Shown here: positions 35,484-42,737 of the stretch, in pieces
Position numbering within the stretch: position 1 is the stretch's first letter
Layout of the letters: the number at the start of each line of letters is the position of its first letter
NCBI GenBank assembly: GCA_016185105.1
Contig: JACPOE010000086.1
Location: 1-48,507 of the forward strand
Length of the DNA: 48,507 nucleotides
Reading direction: 5' to 3'
DNA from: Bdellovibrio sp.
GTDB taxonomy: Bacteria > Bdellovibrionota > UBA1018
Position numbers and translations under genes: made by a program
The notes under the pieces: model-generated
Databases searched by the model: none
What the model was told of the DNA's origin: nothing
Seen by the model: only the letters and a program-made list of their open reading frames with translations

Positions 35484-35912
35484 TTAGGCGGTTAAGAGAC
35501 TGAGGTTTAGGACTTCAGGGGATCGGCGACCCACGGAAGGATGAAGGGTCGCTGTGACTTTATTCTCCTGCCGGGTCTGGCAATGGAGGCATAGCAGGGC
35601 TGCTGGACGGGCTTGGAGCCTCCGCAGATCAATTGTTTCTTCACATCTGAGGCACAGGCCATAAGAGCCATTCGCGATTCTAGCCAGGGCAGCGTAAAGC
35701 TGGTTTCTTAGGCAGAGGTTACGGCTATGTAGCTCCAATTGAGTGTTTAGGGTGGCTTCGTCCCTGGCATGATCGTTTTCGTCTACATGGATTCCCGGTT
35801 GGGCCTCAGAGGTGTTTAAGAAGTCCTTGCGTGCTATCACACTGCTTTCATTGATTCTTTCAATTGACGTTAAGATCACGGATCGTAGCTGGAATAGGTC
35901 TGCTGAAGTCAT
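35484..35912 (-). CDS. DksA/TraR-family C4 zinc-finger regulator
   Basis: A 142-residue protein with a helical N-terminal coiled-coil region and the DksA/TraR zinc finger: NGSYGLCLRCEETIDLRRLQ then ARPAALLCLHCQ, with all four cysteines present. DksA and TraR enter the RNA polymerase secondary channel; TraR is an F-plasmid product that mimics DksA with ppGpp. At 142 residues it is nearer to DksA length. Shine-Dalgarno GAGGAG is strong. It is the first gene of the leftward 14 kb transfer array, opposite to the ATPase gene at 36282. Confidence 0.9.
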   Translation of the reverse strand: MTSADLFQLRSVILTSIERINESSVIARKDFLNTSEAQPGIHVDENDHARDEATLNTQLELHSRNLCLRNQLYAALARIANGSYGLCLRCEETIDLRRLQARPAALLCLHCQTRQENKVTATLHPSVGRRSPEVLNLSLLTA

Positions 35913-36157
35913 TTCTAATTCTCCTCTCGGAGGAGCAAAGTTCTTGCCCCTTCCACCTATCTAAAATGCAAGAAATGACCTGTTTCGTGCCAACGCGGGC
36001 TAGGGTTCCGTAATCTTTATGGAAAGTAGAAAGAACTATTTTTTGTGGAGAGGGGTTGAAGGTGAAAAGTATGCGAAAAATGCGTGTATAAGTCCTACAA
36101 TAGTGGCCAATTTGTCAGCGTTTACTGGTGATTATGTGATTAAACGTTAAAAAAACG

Positions 36158-36178
36158 AAAAATGCGTTTTGCGTTTTT
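36158..36178 (+). terminator. Hairpin with T-tract, possible terminator
   Basis: AAAAATGC (36158-36165) pairs with GCGTTTTT (36171-36178) with one G-U pair, and CTGTTTTTTCG follows. It could end a short transcript or be part of a structured control region; no gene feeds it directly on the plus strand. Confidence 0.35.
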
Positions 36179-36206
36179 CTGTTTTTTCGACTCTAGCTTT
36201 ATGTCG

Positions 36207-36223
36207 AAGTGCATGTTGCACTT
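36207..36223. repeat. Perfect palindrome AAGTGCA-TGT-TGCACTT (operator candidate)
   Basis: A 7 bp perfect inverted repeat with a 3 nt spacer located 17 nt upstream of the -35 element of the ATPase promoter. This fits a dimeric repressor or activator site. Confidence 0.55.
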
Positions 36224-36239
36224 TACTTACGTAGGCCTA

Positions 36240-36268
36240 TTGTAATTCCAAATAGACTAAATTATAGT
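36240..36268 (+). promoter_or_regulatory. Sigma-70-type promoter of the ATPase gene
   Basis: TTGTAA (36240-36245), a 17 nt spacer and TATAGT (36263-36268). Transcription would begin near 36275, only about seven bases before the ATG at 36282, so the mRNA would be almost leaderless. An inverted repeat GACTA-AATTA-TAGTC overlaps the -10 box. Confidence 0.6.
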
Positions 36269-36281
36269 CCGATGCAGCGCT

Positions 36282-37124
36282 ATGAAACACATTGAGACTA
36301 TAAAAGCATTTATCAAGACTCTTAGGAATAGTGGGACCTTTCACGCTCTTGTGATTCACAGTGCACCCGGATGGGGAAAGAGTACTACGATTGATGCTGC
36401 TTTGAAGGATCTTCAAGTGGATGTTGTTTCAGTAGGGGCTTATGCAACTCCATTGCACATTTATAAAACTCTCTGTCAGAACCCAAGTTCGTTGATTGTT
36501 TTTGATGATTGTGCGGGATTGTTTAGTGATGTTAAAGCGATGTCTCTCTTGAAGGCGGCAACTTGGCAATCTAGCGGTCATGGTGTCTCTGTTCGGCGCA
36601 TTAGCTGGGGGAGTTCCTCTGACAAGGTTGAGCAATCCTTTGTCGATTTCACAGGGAAGCTGATTCTTCTTACAAATATATTGCCATCTGGGACGGAAAC
36701 GGAAGCATTTATCTCTCGATGTTTGAGCTACAGAATTGGGATCTCCGAGAGTGATGTGAAGGAAATGCTCTTGTCGGCATGTCGGGCTGTGGAATACTTT
36801 TCGGATACTCAGTTGGCGTTGTCGGTCGTTCAGTTTCTTATTGATCGTTGTAATAAGATTGACCTGTTGAAGGTTAATCTGCGGACTTTGAGACTCGGAT
36901 ATGATCTCGCCGCAACTCATCCCGAGGCTTGGCAAGAGTTGTTTCAACACCTGCTTCCACGTCTTTTGGAGCCAAAGGATCAGGTGCGGGACATCTTGAG
37001 CTCGGGACTGACGACTAAAGAACAGGAAGCGAAGTTTGTCGCTACAACCGGAAAAAGTAGGCGGAGCTTCTATAATTACAAAAAAAAGATGGGGCTCACG
37101 CGGGCCTATCAGAGAAAGAGTTAG
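36282..37124 (+). CDS. P-loop ATPase with C-terminal helix-turn-helix-like tail
   Basis: A 280-residue protein with Walker A IHSAPGWGKSTTI at about 25-33, Walker B SLIVFDDCAGLF at about 67-73, and a sensor-1 type strand KLILLTNILP. Arginine-rich segments downstream may include the arginine finger. The last 30 residues (TKEQEAKFVATTGKSRRSFY) look like a helix-turn-helix. The layout recalls AAA+ DNA-binding ATPases of plasmids and phages such as helicase loaders or transposition and maintenance ATPases, but the family is not recognised. It has no Shine-Dalgarno and lies just seven bases after the predicted transcription start. Confidence 0.72.
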   Translation: MKHIETIKAFIKTLRNSGTFHALVIHSAPGWGKSTTIDAALKDLQVDVVSVGAYATPLHIYKTLCQNPSSLIVFDDCAGLFSDVKAMSLLKAATWQSSGHGVSVRRISWGSSSDKVEQSFVDFTGKLILLTNILPSGTETEAFISRCLSYRIGISESDVKEMLLSACRAVEYFSDTQLALSVVQFLIDRCNKIDLLKVNLRTLRLGYDLAATHPEAWQELFQHLLPRLLEPKDQVRDILSSGLTTKEQEAKFVATTGKSRRSFYNYKKKMGLTRAYQRKS

Positions 37125-37318
37125 GTGGAGTTGTCAGTATTTGTATTCAAAGACATTGGACACACTTATCGTGTCAGGGATGACAGGATTGGTTGGCCAT
37201 TCTTTTCCGTGATTGCGTGAGCCATTTTTTTTGGATTCTTTCCCGTAGCCTGAAATTAGAGTACAGGCCTCATCATTAAATTAATCTGCACGTAAAATTC
37301 AATTTTGTCGAAAGTGTT
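37125..37318. other. Convergent intergenic gap
   Basis: This 194 nt gap lies between converging ATPase and TIR genes. It contains GACAC/GTGTC inverted arms at 37160-37176 and T-rich runs but no convincing terminator and no small gene. Confidence 0.35.
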
Positions 37319-38155
37319 TCATTTTGTAGTAATTCTGTTGATTCTTGATTTAATACCCATGACGCCTCCAACTTGTCCGTTAGTCTCCGATGCGGACAAA
37401 ACTCTAGTTTTTATGGCAAACTCGACAGGTTGAATCTTTTCCAGAGCGGCGACACAAGTTGAAGAAGTCAGGTAATTTAGAGAGCTTTCTATACTCTGCA
37501 CAATTGTTTCAGTAAAATTAATCAGCGAATTCCTCGTAGCAATAGCGAAAAACAATGAAACCGCCAAACCTTTTACTCCATCTTCTTCCTTGTTAACAAG
37601 TTGGAAGCTCTCCAGAAGACCGTAAGGAGCAAGTCCTTTTTCGAGTGGAAAAATCTGCTTCCCCTTCCCGATAGCATAGCCAACTTCTTGGTCTGTCCAT
37701 TTACTTTCGTGAAAACTTTCCGTAAGGAGGGCTAGAAGCCCATCACAACCATCCAATGCCCTTAAAATAGTGTTACGCCAAAGCTCAGATGCTACGATAT
37801 CTTGCCCCGAAACAAAGCATGCTACACCGAGCAATCCAAGAAGTTCCTTCAATTCCTCAGCGAGGGCTTTGTCAACACTTCGATGAGAAATGAATAGCTT
37901 GTATAGACCATCATTCCAATCAAATACCCGACTGGGGTTTGAAGACATTTCATCTAAAAAGCTTCTATTCAGTGCATCCAGATTTTCACTCTGTAAACCT
38001 CGAAGGTGCTGGTACAATGCTTCTGAAGTTATGACATCCCCTTTGCCGAGTGCCACGTCATGTTTCTTTAGGAGCTCTATCGCGAACTCACGCTGGCTGG
38101 ATGAGAGACGATTTACTACCTGGACCACAAGGCTAGCTTTTTTGAAATCGTTCAT
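37319..38155 (-). CDS. TIR-domain protein, candidate defence or signalling NADase
   Basis: Start placed at the ATG at 38155 with GGAG upstream, giving 278 residues; the frame extends 21 codons further but would lack a Shine-Dalgarno. The N-terminal 80 residues are helical. The TIR domain follows: LYKLFISHRSVDKALAEELK, LLGVACFVSGQDI, LWRNTILRALDGCDGLLALL and the catalytic-type glutamate in SKWTDQEVGYAIGKGKQIFP. The C-terminal 80 residues are unique. Bacterial TIR proteins often hydrolyse NAD or make cyclic-ADP-ribose signals in anti-phage systems. No Thoeris ThsA partner, pAgo or SIR2 gene is adjacent. A 38197 secreted-protein gene is 41 nt upstream in the same direction. Confidence 0.8.
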   Translation of the reverse strand: MNDFKKASLVVQVVNRLSSSQREFAIELLKKHDVALGKGDVITSEALYQHLRGLQSENLDALNRSFLDEMSSNPSRVFDWNDGLYKLFISHRSVDKALAEELKELLGLLGVACFVSGQDIVASELWRNTILRALDGCDGLLALLTESFHESKWTDQEVGYAIGKGKQIFPLEKGLAPYGLLESFQLVNKEEDGVKGLAVSLFFAIATRNSLINFTETIVQSIESSLNYLTSSTCVAALEKIQPVEFAIKTRVLSASETNGQVGGVMGIKSRINRITTK

Positions 38156-38196
38156 TCCATCTCCCTTTTTACAAGATGTCGTCGCCTTGAAATTCT

Positions 38197-38529
38197 CTAA
38201 TTGGACTGTTTTGGGCAAAACTGTTTCGTCTCGTATGTAACGCTGACGACAACAGAAGAAACAGTAACTGTTTGAGGTAGAACATTCATCTTACATACAA
38301 CGTCTTTTGCGGTTTCAATTGCCTTTTTTAAACCATTTTCAAAAAATTCCGTGCTCACCGGTTGAGGCTTTCCATCTAAGCCGGGAACCATATAGATAAG
38401 TTCTCCCGATTTATCACGGGCTATAGAGACCTGAGGTCCGGCCGACGATACTACCTTTGAATTTTTAGATGGATCTGCTAATGAAAAACAAGGAAATGTC
38501 AGGATCAGAATAGCAAAAAGCGTTCTCAT
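38197..38529 (-). CDS. Small secreted protein upstream of the TIR gene
   Basis: A 110-residue protein with a signal peptide (RTLFAILILTFPCFSLAD). The mature part has VSIARDKSGELIYMVPGLDG, then a helix (TEFFENGLKKAIETAKDVVC) and a strand (VTVSSVVVSVTYETKQF). The strand-helix-strand pattern vaguely recalls the trypco1 domain found near bacterial proteases and defence genes, but this is weak. Two cysteines could form a disulfide. Shine-Dalgarno GGGAG is clear. With the TIR gene 41 nt downstream, the pair is probably one operon. Confidence 0.65.
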   Translation of the reverse strand: MRTLFAILILTFPCFSLADPSKNSKVVSSAGPQVSIARDKSGELIYMVPGLDGKPQPVSTEFFENGLKKAIETAKDVVCKMNVLPQTVTVSSVVVSVTYETKQFCPKQSN

Positions 38530-38838
38530 TTTATTACTCCCTCAATAATGATGTTTTCATTTCTGCTTCTCACAAGCATTATTGGTTTCGACGAAAAAGT
38601 CAATCTGCGGTCTCTGGCAGTAATCCACTCATGTTCTTGAGCCGGAATCAAAAAGCTTCATATTGGGTCATTCATAGAAAGAACTCCAAAACGTGGTTTT
38701 CGAAATCCTATGCCATTGTTTCCGGTGTACTTCCTAGATAGGAATAGTATGGGGCAATGAACCGCTACGGTCAGTAATATCTAAGTTATTCTATGTTGTT
38801 GTCAGCATGTTTGCTAAATTAGGATTGGGGGGTTCTGA
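38530..38838. other. Divergent intergenic region (309 nt)
   Basis: No gene is visible. It must hold the promoters for the leftward secreted/TIR pair and the rightward transporter. TTGACT at about 38602 on the minus strand is followed by AATAAT with a short spacer of 14 nt, a weak promoter candidate. Confidence 0.35.
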
Positions 38839-39885
38839 ATGATATTGATCCAGAGGGTTAACCACTTTGTACACCAGCATTTGCTCAAGTTACTTGTGGC
38901 AATGTATGCAATTGCTGTCGTTCTTCCTAAAGCTGGAGTCGCAATTAAGAATGCAAAGGTGGGGACCATTCACTGGGTTCCTATAGGGTCCGTTGATATT
39001 TCCCTTCCAATAATGATGCTTGCCTTCCTGCTTTTTAACGCTGGACTCTCTGTTAATATTTCAAGTCTGAGAAAAGTGTTTCTGGCCCCAGTACCCCTCT
39101 TAGTTGGCCTAGTTGCGAATCTTCTAGTTCCCTTGTGTTTTACTTTGATTTTTGCCGCCTTGGGAAAAGTATTTTGGCATAATCCGGATGAGATTCAAAA
39201 TATCTTGGTTGGGTTAGCGATTATTGCGTCCATGCCCATAGCGGGTTCGTCAACGGCGTGGGTACAAAGTAGTGGTGGAAATCCGGCGTTAATCCTAGGT
39301 CTTGTTTTGTTATCTACCGTAATGAGTCCAATTCTTTCTCCTGTCGTTTATCATTCTATTGGGTTCATAACCACCGGGGACTATTCCGAAGACCTCCATG
39401 AGATCGCTAGTCAGGGAGCGAGTTCCTTTCTAATTGTTTCAGTGGTTATTCCCTCGTTGTTGGGAATTGGTCTGCGAACTTTAATGAGTAACGATCGGTG
39501 GCTAATAATTAGTCCGTTTTTGAAGATGGCTAGCCTTTTGTGTCTACTCGTATTGAATTACTCAAATGCAGCAGTTTCATTGCCGATGGCGTTGAAGGTC
39601 TGGGATCTCGATTTCTTTGTGTTGATTGCTCTTACAACGTTGGCGTTGTGTGCTCTTAGCTTCTACCTCGGATGGAGAATTCCAAAGCTCCTGAGAATTT
39701 CAGATTCGGAAAGAATTTCACTTACCTACGGTTTAGGGATGAGTAACAATGGCACCGGACTCGTACTTGCTTCTACGACTATGGCGGATCATCCGTTGGT
39801 GATGCTACCAATCATTGTTTATAATTTGGGCCAACAGATTGTGGGTGGAATTTTTAGTTCGAAAATGGTGAAGAGAGAAAAGTAG
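38839..39885 (+). CDS. Bile acid:sodium symporter-family (BASS) transporter
   Basis: A 348-residue membrane protein with about ten helices. Family marks are visible: LAFLLFNAGLSVNISSLRKV in the first half, IIASMPIAGSSTAWVQSSGG then NPALILGLVLLSTVMSPILS near the first helix crossing, and GLGMSNNGTGLVLASTTMAD near the second. BASS proteins use the sodium gradient to import organic acids such as bile acids, pyruvate or pantoate. The substrate cannot be inferred. A GGGGGG sequence precedes the ATG as Shine-Dalgarno. It looks like cargo of the element. Confidence 0.8.
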   Translation: MILIQRVNHFVHQHLLKLLVAMYAIAVVLPKAGVAIKNAKVGTIHWVPIGSVDISLPIMMLAFLLFNAGLSVNISSLRKVFLAPVPLLVGLVANLLVPLCFTLIFAALGKVFWHNPDEIQNILVGLAIIASMPIAGSSTAWVQSSGGNPALILGLVLLSTVMSPILSPVVYHSIGFITTGDYSEDLHEIASQGASSFLIVSVVIPSLLGIGLRTLMSNDRWLIISPFLKMASLLCLLVLNYSNAAVSLPMALKVWDLDFFVLIALTTLALCALSFYLGWRIPKLLRISDSERISLTYGLGMSNNGTGLVLASTTMADHPLVMLPIIVYNLGQQIVGGIFSSKMVKREK

Positions 39886-39919
39886 TAATAGCGCGGCACT
39901 TTAGGTTCGCCTTGTTGTT

Positions 39920-41284
39920 CTAGTTCTCTCCTCGTATTCCAAGTCGAGTGATGATCGAATGAAAAGTCGATTGCTTCATGCCTAGCTTCTGGGACGCATG
40001 AAGCGCAGATCGAGAGGTCTGAAGGATATATTGAAAGAAGGCCTTTCTTTCTCGCTCCTGCCTTAGTTCTAGCTGCGATAGCGTTGAATCATTCAGGGGT
40101 GGCGAAGCGCCAAGCATTCGGGGATTGAGCTGGCGCTCGTCGATAATTTCTCCGTCACTCTCAGTAAGGAGGGCTGAGACGCAGCCATCTAGCTCTCCTA
40201 CGTTTCCTGGCCAGGAATATTGTTCTAATCGCCTGACGGTTCTCATTAGGAACTGTTTCCGAATACCCGTTTCTAAAAAATGTTTTTGGCAATAGTGATT
40301 AATGAGCGGCTCAATGTCCTCGGGTCGCGACTTGAGAGGAGAGATTTCAATCGTAAGGTACTTAATTCGGTAATAGAGGTCAGGGAGGAGTGTGCCGTTG
40401 GCTATTCTTCGTTCGACATCGGGCCAGCTGGAAGCAACTAACCTAAAGTCTACTGGTTCTTCTTTTAATCCTCCCACGCGCCTGATCTTCTTCTCTCGAA
40501 GGACCCGTAGAAGCTTACCCTGTGTTTGCAAGTCTAGATGATGAAGTTCGTCTAAGTACACGGTACCGCCCTTTGCTGCCTCTAGAATCCCCACTTTTCG
40601 AACAATTGCGCCCGTAAAGGCTCCTTTTTCATGTCCAAAAAGTTCGGACTCTACAAGGGAGCTAGAAGTAAATGCGGCGCAATTGACTGGAAAGAATTGA
40701 TCTCGATGGCCCGTATGAAGTGCTCTAGCAATCAGTTCCTTTCCAACGCCTGTTTCCCCGAGAATGAGTACGGGATGTTTGCTGGGCCGGTATTTATGTA
40801 CCTGTGTAGCCACAGCAGAAAGGTGATGTGACTTTCCAACCATTCCTATGGAAGCAATGAGGCGGCTCATTTCATCCTCCGATAGAGGGGGTTTCACCCT
40901 TCTTACTTTTTCATATTCTTGGCATCCTTTCTCAAGGGAGTCTTTAAGTGCTTTGAGATCTTCGCTCTTGCCAATAAAGTTGAGTGCTCCTGCCCGAATG
41001 GTGGCGGTAAGAGACTCTACGGAAGGGTACGCGGAATGGATGATAACTACGATCTCTGGATTAAATTCTCGAATTTCGAGTGCGACCTCGGGTCCGGTTT
41101 TACCTGGCATTTGGTAGTCCAAGAGTGCAACAGCGTAATCTTTGAATCTAGACCTGATCATTTCTACTGCATCTTGGGGTTGTGATGCCGTGTCTACATT
41201 GTAATTCCAACGGCGCAGAAGTTCTTTGGTTGAATTGAGGTTTTCATCATGGTCATCAAGAACGAGGATGTTATATTTTTGCAT
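39920..41284 (-). CDS. Sigma-54-dependent response regulator (NtrC family)
   Basis: Start chosen at the second ATG (41284, MQKYNILVLDD), which has AAGGAG at correct spacing; the ATG at 41290 is too close to it. Of about 454 residues, 1-120 form a receiver domain with DD in LVLDDHDEN, phosphoacceptor Asp in VALLDYQMPG, and the conserved Lys in NFIGKSED. The AAA+ domain has GETGVGKELIARALH, ELFGHEKGAFTGAIV and VYLDELHHLD, so it can contact sigma-54. A Fis-type helix-turn-helix ends the protein (ALHASQKLGMKQSTFHSIIT). It overlaps the kinase gene. Confidence 0.94.
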   Translation of the reverse strand: MQKYNILVLDDHDENLNSTKELLRRWNYNVDTASQPQDAVEMIRSRFKDYAVALLDYQMPGKTGPEVALEIREFNPEIVVIIHSAYPSVESLTATIRAGALNFIGKSEDLKALKDSLEKGCQEYEKVRRVKPPLSEDEMSRLIASIGMVGKSHHLSAVATQVHKYRPSKHPVLILGETGVGKELIARALHTGHRDQFFPVNCAAFTSSSLVESELFGHEKGAFTGAIVRKVGILEAAKGGTVYLDELHHLDLQTQGKLLRVLREKKIRRVGGLKEEPVDFRLVASSWPDVERRIANGTLLPDLYYRIKYLTIEISPLKSRPEDIEPLINHYCQKHFLETGIRKQFLMRTVRRLEQYSWPGNVGELDGCVSALLTESDGEIIDERQLNPRMLGASPPLNDSTLSQLELRQERERKAFFQYILQTSRSALHASQKLGMKQSTFHSIITRLGIRGEN

Positions 41285-42737
41285 TGGCATCTCCTTCTTC
41301 CTGAGAATTCTCTATTGAAAACGGTGAAGGCTGAAACAGTACTGTGATTTTGGTGCCTGTTTCGATGGAAGACTCCACTGTGATCTCAGCGCCAAATTGG
41401 GAACAGGTATTTCTAACGATTCCCAAGCCAAGGCCAGTGCCGCGTTCAGGTTTGGTAGTGAATTCAAAATCAAACACTTGTGGCAAGATCTCACTTGGAA
41501 TTCCGATGCCGTTGTCTTGAACAGTGAGTAGAGGTGTCTTTCCTGTTGTTCTCAGGTTGATACTCACATGGCCGTGCTCGTGAGTGATGCCTTCAATGGC
41601 ATTTCTGAGTAGGTTCTCTAGAATTCGGTAATAGCCAACCTGTGATATAAAGGCATTTGGAAGAATACCCTCTTCACTTAGGGCTATCTCTATTCCTTTT
41701 TCTAAAACCTCTGAGTCATTCCGAAAGTCATTCAAAATAGATTGAGTTTCTTCAAGGATTGAAATGGTTTTACTAGGACCGCTAGTGACGCCCGGAAAAC
41801 CGCCATTGCCGAGAGAAAAAACTAGGATTTGTCGGAGGAGGTCTCCCATTCGTTTAAGGGTTCGTTGAACGTTCTCTACTTCGGCGTTGTTCAACTTTCC
41901 CGTCGTGCTAACTGTGTCTACGAGGACGGCAAAGTATTTCGCAAGGAGGGAATGTGGTGTTTTGAGATCGTGGCCAATTTCTCGTAAGATGGCTACTTGT
42001 GCTGCTATTTTTGCATCCTTTGCGGCTTTTCTTCGGAGTTTCTCAATTTCGATGTAAAGCCCGTCTACTGCTTCCTGCATTGATTTTAAATCTGAGAAGG
42101 GCACTTTGGCTCGTGCTTGAGGAAGTTTACTAGGAGTGTTTTTTAAGTGCGTTGCCCATAGAGAAAGTTGGGCAATGATTTGCTGAGCAGACTGACTCAA
42201 GGCTGACGAGAGACCAAATGCTTGGACTACAAAGGTCATTAGCAGAAGGACTACAAGAGTAGATAAGATGCTCAGGTCCACAGTGGGTGTTAGGGATAGT
42301 TCTAGATATCCAAAGAGACCTTCCTCCTTGTGGTCGTCAAAGAAGATGGGCTGTAATATACTGAGGGTTCTAAAGTGATTTCCCCAGCAGAATTGGCTTA
42401 CTGATTTACAGTGTGGGTTCCGATTCTCTTCTTTAAGTGGAAATATAGCTTTGAGACTTGAGTCAAAAATGGTTGCAGATTCTCCTGGCTTTAGATCCAG
42501 TGCCTTACGTATTTGAAATTCAGCGTCTCGGATGTTTTCTTGAAGGATCATCGGACGAAATGCACGAGCGACGGATTTCGCTGTGTATAGAATCTGCCTC
42601 TCCGAAGCCGTCTTGGCGGAGTACAAGACACACGGGGTAGCGAAGAGTAGTGTAAGAGCTAGGCCAATGAGTCCCCAGCGAATGGCTTGATTTCGGAAGT
42701 ATTTTTCTAAGGTCGTGTTGGTGAGTGTTCCAGTCAT
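41271..42737 (-). CDS. Membrane histidine kinase
   Basis: A 488-residue sensor kinase. Helix 1 (WGLIGLALTLLFATPCVLYS) and helix 2 (ILSTLVVLLLMTFVVQAFGL) frame a periplasmic domain of about 120 residues with DLKPGESATIFDSSLKAIFP. The H-box is ILREIGHDLKTPHSLLAKYF, and the ATPase domain shows LENLLRNAIEGI (N), VQDNGIGIPSEIL (G1) and GTGLGLGIVRNTCSQFG (G2). The ATG overlaps the stop of the binding-protein gene by four bases, and its own end overlaps the regulator. A three-gene signalling operon is therefore clear. Confidence 0.94.
   Translation of the reverse strand: MTGTLTNTTLEKYFRNQAIRWGLIGLALTLLFATPCVLYSAKTASERQILYTAKSVARAFRPMILQENIRDAEFQIRKALDLKPGESATIFDSSLKAIFPLKEENRNPHCKSVSQFCWGNHFRTLSILQPIFFDDHKEEGLFGYLELSLTPTVDLSILSTLVVLLLMTFVVQAFGLSSALSQSAQQIIAQLSLWATHLKNTPSKLPQARAKVPFSDLKSMQEAVDGLYIEIEKLRRKAAKDAKIAAQVAILREIGHDLKTPHSLLAKYFAVLVDTVSTTGKLNNAEVENVQRTLKRMGDLLRQILVFSLGNGGFPGVTSGPSKTISILEETQSILNDFRNDSEVLEKGIEIALSEEGILPNAFISQVGYYRILENLLRNAIEGITHEHGHVSINLRTTGKTPLLTVQDNGIGIPSEILPQVFDFEFTTKPERGTGLGLGIVRNTCSQFGAEITVESSIETGTKITVLFQPSPFSIENSQEEGDANAKI

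Larger units (their letters stand above)
35913..36281. other. Divergent regulatory region between transfer operon and ATPase gene
   Basis: No gene is evident in 369 nt. The stretch is AT-rich, particularly 36,100-36,270. It holds a hairpin with T-tract at 36158, a perfect palindrome at 36207, a good rightward promoter at 36240-36268, and a GACTA/TAGTC inverted repeat at 36255-36269 overlapping that promoter. The leftward promoter for the transfer operon must lie here but is not clear to me. Confidence 0.6.

Noticed and set aside
35968..35982. Sigma-54-like -24/-12 element on the minus strand ahead of the transfer operon
   Set aside because: GG and GC are 9 nt apart instead of 10 and the rest of the consensus is weak; the same region has no second candidate.
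37890..38240. 116-residue plus-strand ORF opposite the TIR gene
   Set aside because: It is antisense to the TIR coding region, with no Shine-Dalgarno or recognisable domain.
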